A DNA stretch of 64,000 bases from CALECP01 sp964389925. GTDB taxonomy: Bacteria > Chloroflexota > Anaerolineae > Promineifilales > Promineifilaceae. Below the pieces are notes generated by a model. It was not told the DNA's origin and made no database searches. It worked only from the letters and a program-made list of their open reading frames with translations. This document shows positions 36,347 through 45,121 of this stretch, one piece after another (the first letter of the stretch is position 1; each line of letters starts with the position of its first letter). Location of the stretch: positions 62,001-126,000 of the forward strand of contig CAYMGE010000002.1 of NCBI GenBank assembly GCA_964389925.1. Reading direction: 5' to 3'. The translations under genes and the position numbers were made by a program.

Positions 36347-36529
36347 GATTAGCGCAACGGTATTGGTTTCGCAATGTTGCCTTAGATGGAAGAGTTGTAC
36401 AATAACACGCTGAAGGAATGTTTGATCGTGCCGACGATAGATGATTATGCGATCAAATTTACCTTACGATAATGGCGATTAGCGCAACACACGTTTGAAT
36501 TAACACGTTTTGAGCAAGTTGGTTTCGCA
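36347..36529. promoter_or_regulatory. Divergent synthase promoter region with paired direct repeats
   Basis: The 316-base gap between the two divergent synthase genes holds two copies of each of two words. GATTAGCGCAAC is at 36347-36358 and 36477-36488. TTGGTTTCGCA is at 36363-36373 and 36519-36529. ACACGTTT also occurs twice between them. The order of the words is kept in both copies. They are candidate operators for common control of the two arms. A TATACT-like -10 lies at 36575, upstream of the plus-strand gene. Confidence 0.5.
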
Positions 36530-36623
36530 CTCTAAAGAAATTAATGAGATTTCTCACAACTGAAAATCGGCCGAATATACTACGGGTTACAAGTATGGGA
36601 CTAAACACGAGAAGAGTGATTTT

Positions 36624-39600
36624 ATGCGACAATTTCTGATTATCGGCCGAACAATGACATATTCCCCCGCCGTCGCAATTTCTGCAAGTCGGGCGGGTGG
36701 ACTTGGGCTACTTGATTTGACAGAGGCAGATTTAGCAACGGCGCGAAAGGCGTTAGCAGAAGTCTCTCGCTATGCGAGGGATGAGATCTCTCGGCCTGAA
36801 GGTGATAACATTGGGGTTATTTTTTCGGCCGAAGTCACCCCCACCCTCCTCGCTGAATTACCTCATTGGATCACAACCGTCGTTTTTTCGGCACAAAACT
36901 ATCGCAAAACGTGGCTCAAAAAAGCGCAACGTATGGGTCTCAGCGCGTGGGTTGAGATATTTGATGGCTTAGAGGCGGAAAAAGCTGAAAAGTGGGGCGC
37001 AGATGGCCTCCTGTTACGCAATGCGTCGCGTCTAACTGCGCTTCGTGAACAGGTCAGCTTACCGATTTACGTACAGGGGGCAATCGGCCGCGAAACGGCG
37101 CGACAACTGTGGAATGACCATGCAGCCGGTATTGTCTTGCGCGAAGAACTGGCCTTAACTCGTGAGGCACAGTTACCCTTACATGTGCAGGCTGTAATTC
37201 GGGCGCGTCAATTTGACAAGCTCCCACGTCAGTTTGGGGCAGGTGTTAAGTTTGCGCCAGACTACGCAGAGGATTGTCGGACAGTCGGTGGCGTTCTGCG
37301 CGAATTGCGGCTCACAACCCCGCCTCCGCTCGTAATTCCAAAGCCGGCCGAGATTGCAATCATTGGCATTGAATGTGTCCTGCCCGGCGCAAAAAATAAA
37401 CAGCAATTTTGGGAGAACATTCTCAATAGTGTTTATGCGATTCAGGAGGTGCCGGCCGATCGTTGGGACAGCGACTTATATTTTGACCCAGATCGTAAAG
37501 CAAAAGATAAATTGTATTCAAAGTGGGGCGGCTTTATTGATGACGTGCCATTTGACCCGCTTGAGTTTGGGATGCCACCCAACTCGCTAAAGGCGATTGA
37601 CCCGATGCAACTGCTTGCGTTGAAGGTGGCAAAAGGGGCGTTACAGGATGCGGGGTACGCGGGGCGTGAAGTCAATCAGCGTAACACGGGCGTGATTTTG
37701 GGGTGTAGCGGTGGCTTGGGGGATGTTGGGCAATACTATTTGTTGCGAACGATGTTGCCGTCGGTGATTGGGCAGGGAGCGGCCGACTTTCAGCAAAATA
37801 CCAACCTGCCAGAGTGGACAGAAGATTCATTCGCTGGTTTATTGCCCAATGTGACAGCGGGGCGGATCGCCAATCGGCTCGATTTTGGCGCGGTCAACTA
37901 TGTCGTCGATGCAGCATGTGGCTCGTCATTGGCAGCCGTGCATCTGGCGACAAAAGAGCTAAACAGCCACAATGCCGATCTGATGGTCGTCGGCGGAGTT
38001 GATACGGTGCAGTCGCCATTTGGCTTTATGTGCTTTAGCGCGACAGGTGCGCTCACGCCGACGGGACACCCGCGCCCATTTGACGCAGAGTCGGACGGAA
38101 TCGCCATCAGCGAAGGCGTGGTGATGCTGGTGTTAAAGCGGCTGGCAGATGCAGAACATGATGGAGATCGAATCTATGCCGTTTTGCAAGGAGTCAGTGG
38201 CAGCAGCGATGGGCGTGCGCTAGGGATGACGGCTCCACGTTTGGAGGGGCAGCAATTGGCCTTGCAGCGCGTCTACGAGCAGTCAGGCGTTGACCCAACG
38301 ACAGTCGATCTGTTTGAGGCACATGGTACGGGAACAGCGGTCGGGGATCGCACCGAAGCGAAGTCGCTCAATCAATTCTTGGAGTCACGCGGCGCAGAGA
38401 CAAATCGACAAGCCATTGGCTCAGTTAAGTCGATGATTGGGCATACGAAGGCGGCCGCTGGCGTGGCAGGACTGGCGAAAATCGCGCTGGCACTGCATCA
38501 TAAGACGTTGCCACCCACATTAGGCGTGGCAACACCCAATCCGAAGGCGGGGTTTGGGTCGGGGCCGCTGTATGTCAACAGTCAAACTCGGCCGTGGATC
38601 AAAACAAACGACATGCGACGGGCAGCAGTCAGCGCGTTTGGGTTTGGGGGAACAAACTTCCATGCGCTACTGGAGGCGTATCCAGATGATTTTGTGCGGG
38701 TTGGGGCGCGGAAGAATTGGTCGGCCGAACTATTCTGGTTTGCGGCCGAGACCTCTGAACAGCTAACCGATCAACTAAGTTTAGTCCAACGACAACTAAC
38801 CGACCAAGTGAATTTAGCAGACTTAGCTCATTCAGTTTGGGCAAATCGTTCGGGAGGCGTACAAGTTGCCTTTGTTGCAACAGATACCAGCGATCTTCAA
38901 AAACAGATTGAAAACGCTTTAAGATATTCCATTTTTTCAAAAAATGGAATATCTGGACAGGTGGCATTCTTGTTTTCAGGGCAAGGGTCGCAATATGTCA
39001 ATATGGGGCGCGAGTTAGCGATTCATTTTGATGAGGTGCGGGAAGCATTTGAAGAAGCAGATAGCATTTTAGAAAGAGGATTGAGTGGATTCATTTTTCC
39101 ACCCCCTGCATTTGACAAAGCGACTGAGAAAGCACAGCAAGCAGCGTTGACGGCAACAAATGTGGCGCAACCAGCGTTGGGGGCAGTCGAGTTGGGCATG
39201 TTGCGCTTGTTAAAGGCGTTGGGGGTTACGCCTGATGTAACCGCTGGACACAGCTATGGGGAGTACGCCGCCCTGCACGCAGCGGGCGTGTTTGATGCGC
39301 GGACGTTGTTGACGCTATCGGCCGAAAGAGGCCGCTGCATGGTCGAAGCTGGCGGGGATGAGATGGGGACAATGGCGGCGGTTTCGGCCGATGCAGATAC
39401 CGTGCAAGCTCACATCAAACCACTCAAGGATGTTTGGATTGCCAACATCAATTCTCCACAACAGACAATTATTGCGGGGACAGACGTTGGCGTTGCAGAT
39501 GCAGTCAAAACGCTACAAGCGGCGGGGTTGACCGTCAAGAAGATGAACGTCGCGGCGGCATTCCATTCGCCAATTGTGGCAAAGGCGCGGGATGCGTTTG

Positions 39601-41723
39601 CAGAGATATTAAAAGAGGTTGATTTTCAGAAACCTCATATTGGCGTGTACGGGAATGGGGCGGCAGAGCTTCACAAATCACGAAAACTAGCCAAGTCGAT
39701 GGCTGACCACATGGCGCAACCCGTGCGCTTCGTCGAGCAAATCGAAACAATGTATGCGGACGGCGTGCGGACATTCGTCGAAGTAGGCCCGCGCAAAATT
39801 TTAACCAACTTGACCCGCTCTATTTTGGACGGCCGAGATTTCTGCGCCGTTGCGCTGGATGGTGACAAATCAGACGGGCTACGCGGACTGCTATTGGCAC
39901 TGACGACATTGATCGAGTGCGGCGTTGATGTTGACATTGAACGACTGTTTGCTGGGCGCGACTTGAAGCTGTTGGATTTGGAGGATATTGCACCAAAGCA
40001 AGAGGTCTCGCGGACAACTTGGTTTGTGAATGGGGGTGGTGTGCGGCGACAGGATGAGGCGCACACGATGATTACCCCATTAACGCCTAAGAAAAGCACG
40101 CCCGACCCAGCAACTAAAGCCCGTCAGAGCGAGACAGCACGACCAAGTGCGAAGCAAAAACTGCAACCGCAGCAACGCGCTGTCCCAACACCACAACACC
40201 CCCGTCCAATTAACCCATCCATCATGCACCAATACAGCCAGTTGATGCAGACATTTTTGCACAACCAGCGCGATATTATGGTCGCGGCACTAGGCGGTGA
40301 GTCTCAAACAACGAGACCAGTTGTGCCAATCAAAACATCCGCCCCCGATTCGCCGAAACGACAGGTGATGCAGTTGGTTGATGCACCGCTTGCAAACGGG
40401 GCGCAACAGTTGGTCGTGGATTACCCCGTATTGGTGGCGGGGAATTTAGCGGCGACCGTGGCGGCCGTCATTCAAGGCGTGGGTGGTCGCGTTGGAACAC
40501 AAGGAGAGCTGCACGGCGCGATCTACGCGAGTCAAGAATTTGACGCAGAAGCGGCCTTTGCCATCGCAAAGCGCGTGCAGTTTGCGCGGTCTGTCCCCCC
40601 ATTTTTCCTACTCGTGACGGTTGGGGACGTGCGTGGCGGACATGCAGCGCGTGGGTTTGCGCTGACGCTGGCGCAGGAGTGGACGGACATTACGGTGCGG
40701 CATCTTCATTTTGAGCGCGTTGGGCAAATGAGCCAATTGTTGGGGGCAGAGATTTGGGCGCATGAGTCGGCCGTTTGGCACACAAATGGCGTGCGAAAAA
40801 CGTGGCAGATTGTCGAAAATAAAATCAAAAACGCACCGCAATTTGCGCTGGAGAGCCAAGATGTGATCGTCGTGACAGGCGGGGCGCGGGGAATCACAGC
40901 GGCGGTTATGGAGCGACTGGGGAAGTATCGACCGAACATTGTGATTATCGGCCGATCCCCCCTCCCCACACAACCCGAATCCTCAACAACTGCTAAACTG
41001 ACCGATCCAATGATGATCAAAAAGCAGCTCATCGCAGCGCGAAAAGCGACGGGCAAACCGATCATTCTCGCAGAAGTTGAACAAGAATTTAAGACCTTGC
41101 TGAAACAACGGGAGTTGCGCGAGTCGTTGGCAACGCTAGCAGGGACAGGTGCGACCGTGCGCTATCATGCGGCCGATGTGCGCGACAAACAGTCAGTCGC
41201 TGCGGTCGTTGAGGCGACGCAGCGTGAGTTTGGCAAGGTGACGGGCGTGATTCATGCGGCGGGCGTGATTGAAGATAAACGGGTGGCGGCGAAATCGACC
41301 GAGTCGTTCACTCGCGTCTACCAAACAAAAGTTGAAGGGGCAAACGTGCTTCTTTCGCTTTTGCCTCACGCTGATCTCAAATTTGCCGCTTTCTTTTCAT
41401 CCGCCGCCAGCGCGTTTGGCAACATCGGTCAAGTTGATTACGCGGCTGGCAATGGGTATTTGAACGGGCTTGCGGTTGAACTGAGTCAAAAAATACGCGC
41501 CGTAGCGGTCTGTTGGGGCGCATGGCGCGGTGGGATGGTGTCGGCCGAACTCGAACGCCAATTTGAACAGCGCGGCATCCCCTTAATCGAAATCGCCGAT
41601 GGCTGCCAAGCCTTTGAACACGAACTTTTCTGCGGTAATGAGCCAATCGTCGTCTATGCAGATGGCGATTGGGCAACACAAACAATCAATACGGGCGACC
41701 ATGCCCTAGCAACTAGCAACTAG
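36624..41723 (+). CDS. PUFA-synthase-like polyketide synthase (NMO-like)-KS-AT-KR
   Basis: 1699 residues. Residues 1-235 look like part of a nitronate monooxygenase/PfaD-type TIM barrel (SRAGGLGLLDL, KWGADGLLLR, YVQGAIGRE). KS (242-670) has the active Cys in DAACGSSLAA, with EAHGTGTAVGDR and MIGHTKAAAG. AT (780-1090) has GHSYGEY, as in PfaA-type acyltransferases. A motif QLMQTFLHNQRDIMVAALGG lies near 1204. KR (1414-1640) has VVTGGARGITA and an intact VDYAAGN. There is no carrier domain; the ACP is on the next protein, so the two must form a complex. The stop codon lies inside a CTAGCAA triple repeat. The whole set resembles microbial secondary lipid (PUFA-like or glycolipid) synthases rather than modular antibiotic PKS. 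Confidence 0.9.
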   Translation: MRQFLIIGRTMTYSPAVAISASRAGGLGLLDLTEADLATARKALAEVSRYARDEISRPEGDNIGVIFSAEVTPTLLAELPHWITTVVFSAQNYRKTWLKKAQRMGLSAWVEIFDGLEAEKAEKWGADGLLLRNASRLTALREQVSLPIYVQGAIGRETARQLWNDHAAGIVLREELALTREAQLPLHVQAVIRARQFDKLPRQFGAGVKFAPDYAEDCRTVGGVLRELRLTTPPPLVIPKPAEIAIIGIECVLPGAKNKQQFWENILNSVYAIQEVPADRWDSDLYFDPDRKAKDKLYSKWGGFIDDVPFDPLEFGMPPNSLKAIDPMQLLALKVAKGALQDAGYAGREVNQRNTGVILGCSGGLGDVGQYYLLRTMLPSVIGQGAADFQQNTNLPEWTEDSFAGLLPNVTAGRIANRLDFGAVNYVVDAACGSSLAAVHLATKELNSHNADLMVVGGVDTVQSPFGFMCFSATGALTPTGHPRPFDAESDGIAISEGVVMLVLKRLADAEHDGDRIYAVLQGVSGSSDGRALGMTAPRLEGQQLALQRVYEQSGVDPTTVDLFEAHGTGTAVGDRTEAKSLNQFLESRGAETNRQAIGSVKSMIGHTKAAAGVAGLAKIALALHHKTLPPTLGVATPNPKAGFGSGPLYVNSQTRPWIKTNDMRRAAVSAFGFGGTNFHALLEAYPDDFVRVGARKNWSAELFWFAAETSEQLTDQLSLVQRQLTDQVNLADLAHSVWANRSGGVQVAFVATDTSDLQKQIENALRYSIFSKNGISGQVAFLFSGQGSQYVNMGRELAIHFDEVREAFEEADSILERGLSGFIFPPPAFDKATEKAQQAALTATNVAQPALGAVELGMLRLLKALGVTPDVTAGHSYGEYAALHAAGVFDARTLLTLSAERGRCMVEAGGDEMGTMAAVSADADTVQAHIKPLKDVWIANINSPQQTIIAGTDVGVADAVKTLQAAGLTVKKMNVAAAFHSPIVAKARDAFAEILKEVDFQKPHIGVYGNGAAELHKSRKLAKSMADHMAQPVRFVEQIETMYADGVRTFVEVGPRKILTNLTRSILDGRDFCAVALDGDKSDGLRGLLLALTTLIECGVDVDIERLFAGRDLKLLDLEDIAPKQEVSRTTWFVNGGGVRRQDEAHTMITPLTPKKSTPDPATKARQSETARPSAKQKLQPQQRAVPTPQHPRPINPSIMHQYSQLMQTFLHNQRDIMVAALGGESQTTRPVVPIKTSAPDSPKRQVMQLVDAPLANGAQQLVVDYPVLVAGNLAATVAAVIQGVGGRVGTQGELHGAIYASQEFDAEAAFAIAKRVQFARSVPPFFLLVTVGDVRGGHAARGFALTLAQEWTDITVRHLHFERVGQMSQLLGAEIWAHESAVWHTNGVRKTWQIVENKIKNAPQFALESQDVIVVTGGARGITAAVMERLGKYRPNIVIIGRSPLPTQPESSTTAKLTDPMMIKKQLIAARKATGKPIILAEVEQEFKTLLKQRELRESLATLAGTGATVRYHAADVRDKQSVAAVVEATQREFGKVTGVIHAAGVIEDKRVAAKSTESFTRVYQTKVEGANVLLSLLPHADLKFAAFFSSAASAFGNIGQVDYAAGNGYLNGLAVELSQKIRAVAVCWGAWRGGMVSAELERQFEQRGIPLIEIADGCQAFEHELFCGNEPIVVYADGDWATQTINTGDHALATSN

Positions 41724-41726
41724 CAA
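41706..41726. repeat. Three perfect tandem CTAGCAA heptamers at a gene junction
   Basis: Three exact copies of CTAGCAA cover the last codons and stop of the first synthase and end two bases before the ATG of the second. The repeat thus supplies the intergenic spacer and sits where a ribosome binding site is expected. No purine-rich site is present, so the downstream gene probably depends on coupling. Confidence 0.85.
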
Positions 41727-41728
41727 CT

Positions 41729-44700
41729 ATGCAAAACGAACCTATCGCTATCATCGGCATGGCAGGGCTATTTCCAAATGCCCCCGATGTCCATACTTAT
41801 TGGCACAACATTTTGAACAACGTGCCGGGCATTAGTGATCCCGCCAATGCCAATTGGGATACAAACATTCGCGGTGGCTATTTGGGCGATCTGGCACGCT
41901 TTAATCCAAAAAAGTTTGGCATAAAAGCACGCGCCCTTGACGGCACAGAACCGGCTCAATGGCTAGCCCTCTCCATGGCAAAAGCGGCTCTCGATGATGC
42001 TGATTTTGACAGCTTCAAAACAGAGGCCATTCGCGCCCGAACTGCCGTCATTTTGGGCAATGGTGCGTACATCAATCGCGGCAACACAACCCATTATCAA
42101 GCGGGAACCCTTGTGGATGAGACGGTTGAATTGATCGGCCGACTCAATCTAGGGCTAGAAGCCGAACAACTCAACGGCCTGCGTGATGAATTACAGAGCC
42201 ATTTACCACCGCTCAACGCCCGTGTGGCACGAGGATTGATCCCAAACATCATTGCGGGGCGTGTCGCCAATCGGCTCGACTTGATGGGCGGTGCGTACAC
42301 TGTTGATGCGGCATGTGCATCGGCAATTTTCGCAATTGAGCAAGCGGTACGTGGCTTGCAGCGGGGGGAAATTGACTGCGCTATCGTCGGCGGTGCATAT
42401 ATCGCCAGCCCAAGCCCCATGACGAAACTATTTGGGAAGCTGGGCATTGTCTCAGCAAATGGTCAAATTGAGCCATTTGGGGCGGGTGAAGGTGGCACGC
42501 TGCTTGGTGAAGGGATTGCGATGCTGGTGTTGCGTCGCCTCTCTGATACAGCCCCAAAGTCAGTTTATGCCGTGATTCGTGGGATTGGCACAGGTAGCGA
42601 CGGTGGAGACATCAACGTACTTGCCCCTAAATTTCAGGGTGCAGTGCGGGTCATGCAAAAGGCTCTCGCTGATGCGGAGGTCGAAAAAGCGTCCATCGAC
42701 CTGATTGAGTCACATGGGCTTGGCACAAAAGTGGGCGACCATACCGAATTTGCGGCGTTGGCAACCGTCTATGGTGGCAAAAAGTCGCGCATCATTGGGA
42801 CAGTCAAGCCGATGACAGGACACACGATGCCAGCGTCGGGGGCAAACGCGATTATCAAAGCAGCGTTGGCGATTCAAACGGGAACGTTGCCACCGACGAT
42901 CAACGCGAGCAATCCCGATCCTAAGCTGGACTGGGAGAAGGCAAATATGCGTTTTTTGCAGAAATCGGCCGAATGGTCATCCCAAACACGTCGCGCCGCT
43001 GTCAACTCTTATGGCTTTGGCGGTGTGGCTGCACACGTCATTCTCGAAAACGCGCCGGCCGAAAAACAGCGCGAGACGTTGCCACAACCCATTCCACTCG
43101 ACGAAAACGCGATTGTGTTGGAGACAAATCGGCGCACGTTAGTTGTGTCAGATGAGTTCGTAGAGAAGTTGCAAGCGGCAAGTGAGTTCGTGGGTAGCGA
43201 TGATGGGGGCAAAGTGGAAAGTGTCAGAACGAATAAGAATAAAGAATCTAGGGAGGACAAGGTTGCAAGTTACAACTTGCAACTTGCAACTTCTCCAAAA
43301 GAGGGTGATATGAATTCTGTAATGAGTGATTACTTTAATTTGATGGAGACATTTTTGCATGTGCAGCGCGACGTGATGCTGGCGGCGATGGGTGGGGAGA
43401 TGCCCCCAATGATGGCACAACCACAACAGACTGTCTACGAGATACCACAGCAGCCAGCCCAACCACCTGCCCCACAACCTATTTATGAGCCATACACACC
43501 TCCGACCACTAATACAAATGGGCAGACAGCCGTCAAAGAGACCGTTGTGGAGGTTGCACCAACGGTGACATCACAATCGTCGGATAGTGGCGCGGATGCG
43601 ATGCGTGACGCGCTGGTTGAGATTGTGGCGGTGCAGACGGGGTATCCGGCCGACATGATTGGGACTGATTTGGATTTAGAGGCAGAGTTGGGGATCGATT
43701 CGATTAAGCGGGTCGAGATTTTGACAGCGTTTCAGGAGCAGTTTGGGGATGCGGTACGCTCCGACCAGATGGATGATTTGTCAGAGTTGAAGACATTGGA
43801 TGAGATTGTGGGGTTTGTCGGGGGGGATAGCGCAAATTTTAAGCGAGGGGGAGCGGATGCCCCCGTCCTTGACTTTCCGTACATCCGCAACGTCGTGGCT
43901 CGTTCAGCAAATCACCTTGAAGTGACCAATGTGACCGACGTACAGACTGAGATTTTGCTGCGAGACCACGCTTTTGGGCGGGGAGTATCGGCCGATCCAA
44001 CAATAGTCGGCCTCCCCGTCCTTCCTATGACTGGTGCCATCGAGATGATGGCTGAGGCAGCGCAACTGCTAGAGCCATCGCGTCAGTTGGTGGGCTTACG
44101 CGATGTGCGCTCGTTGCGCTGGATAACGGCTCCGAGCGGCGTTTTGCAAACGCGCACGGTTGCCGAGCGAACGGAGGAAGGGGTGAAAGTTCGCCTGTTT
44201 GTGGTGGGAGATCGGTTGCACGCGGCGGAGATGACTGTGCTTTTTGCGGCCGACTATCCGCTTCTCACATCTCAATCGACGGTTTGTGAGCAGACTGAAA
44301 TCCGCTCCATCTGGGAGAACATTTATGCAGAGAGTGGGCTATTTCACGGGGAGGGGTTACAGAACATTCAGGAGATTAGTACCTATTCAGACGAGCATAT
44401 TTGCGCCACCTTGCAAGTGAAGCCAAACGAATGCTGGCTGCTTGACCCAATTTTGTTGGATGGGTTGGCACAACTATCGGGGTGTTGGGGGACGTTAACA
44501 CAAGATGCGTTGGTGCTGCCCATGGCGATTGAGGCGGTTGATTTTGCCGCTCCACTCAATTTGAGCGCAGGCAGCATCGTGCGCTGTGAGTCGCAGATGT
44601 CGATGGAAGATGGGCTTGCGGTCACAAATTTACACCTATTCACTGGTGACAGGTTGCTGCTCACCACCACAGCGTGGCGCGGACAACTATTCGCACTACC

Positions 44701-45121
44701 GCAGCAGCTCACAGACTTTCTCCTCAAGCGATCTACAAACTGGTTGGGTAAATGGAAAAATGAGCAAATAAAAATAAACCGCAACGATTTTCCGTTACCT
44801 GTGTTCTCTAAAGCAGGTGGGGTTTGGACGGACGCGCTGGCATTTGCCATCTTGCACCCAAAAGAGCGCGAAACATTTCAAACCATCACATTACCACCAG
44901 CACATAGATTAAAAATAATTTTACAGATGATTGCCGCAAAAGAGTGGCTGCGGCGCAATGGGGTCGATGGTCTTTCGGCCGATATTCCCCTGTCTAAAAC
45001 AGAGACCGGATTTTATTTCCGAGATTTTTACGTGGATGTTGTGGTTTCGGCCGAGAACATCATCGCGCAGAAAGCGGAAACGACATTTGAAAGAGAGAGA
45101 ATGGATCATGATGAAAATTAG
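41729..45121 (+). CDS. PUFA-synthase-like KS-ACP-DH protein
   Basis: 1130 residues. KS (1-430) has Cys in DAACASAIFA, His in ESHGLGTKVGDH and His in MTGHTMPASG. A linker carries LMETFLHVQRDVMLAAMGGE (about 534), nearly the same motif as in the upstream synthase. The ACP has LGIDSIKRVEIL (about 656), the text typical of PUFA-synthase carriers. A double hot-dog dehydratase-like region follows (715-1000; RDHAFGRG, LLDPILLDGLAQ). The last 110 residues (HPKERETF, MIAAKEWLRRNG, LSADIPL) resemble a worn phosphopantetheinyl transferase domain. It overlaps the carboxyltransferase start by 14 bp. Confidence 0.88.
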   Translation: MQNEPIAIIGMAGLFPNAPDVHTYWHNILNNVPGISDPANANWDTNIRGGYLGDLARFNPKKFGIKARALDGTEPAQWLALSMAKAALDDADFDSFKTEAIRARTAVILGNGAYINRGNTTHYQAGTLVDETVELIGRLNLGLEAEQLNGLRDELQSHLPPLNARVARGLIPNIIAGRVANRLDLMGGAYTVDAACASAIFAIEQAVRGLQRGEIDCAIVGGAYIASPSPMTKLFGKLGIVSANGQIEPFGAGEGGTLLGEGIAMLVLRRLSDTAPKSVYAVIRGIGTGSDGGDINVLAPKFQGAVRVMQKALADAEVEKASIDLIESHGLGTKVGDHTEFAALATVYGGKKSRIIGTVKPMTGHTMPASGANAIIKAALAIQTGTLPPTINASNPDPKLDWEKANMRFLQKSAEWSSQTRRAAVNSYGFGGVAAHVILENAPAEKQRETLPQPIPLDENAIVLETNRRTLVVSDEFVEKLQAASEFVGSDDGGKVESVRTNKNKESREDKVASYNLQLATSPKEGDMNSVMSDYFNLMETFLHVQRDVMLAAMGGEMPPMMAQPQQTVYEIPQQPAQPPAPQPIYEPYTPPTTNTNGQTAVKETVVEVAPTVTSQSSDSGADAMRDALVEIVAVQTGYPADMIGTDLDLEAELGIDSIKRVEILTAFQEQFGDAVRSDQMDDLSELKTLDEIVGFVGGDSANFKRGGADAPVLDFPYIRNVVARSANHLEVTNVTDVQTEILLRDHAFGRGVSADPTIVGLPVLPMTGAIEMMAEAAQLLEPSRQLVGLRDVRSLRWITAPSGVLQTRTVAERTEEGVKVRLFVVGDRLHAAEMTVLFAADYPLLTSQSTVCEQTEIRSIWENIYAESGLFHGEGLQNIQEISTYSDEHICATLQVKPNECWLLDPILLDGLAQLSGCWGTLTQDALVLPMAIEAVDFAAPLNLSAGSIVRCESQMSMEDGLAVTNLHLFTGDRLLLTTTAWRGQLFALPQQLTDFLLKRSTNWLGKWKNEQIKINRNDFPLPVFSKAGGVWTDALAFAILHPKERETFQTITLPPAHRLKIILQMIAAKEWLRRNGVDGLSADIPLSKTETGFYFRDFYVDVVVSAENIIAQKAETTFERERMDHDEN
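43262..43290. repeat. Palindromic heptamer repeat inside the KS-ACP linker
   Basis: GTTGCAAGTT (43262-43271) and AACTTGCAAC (43274-43283) form a perfect 10-bp stem with a 2-base loop. The words TTACAAC, TTGCAAC and TTGCAAC continue in 7-base phase to 43290. It is translated as part of a low-complexity linker (ASYNLQLATS). Confidence 0.75.
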
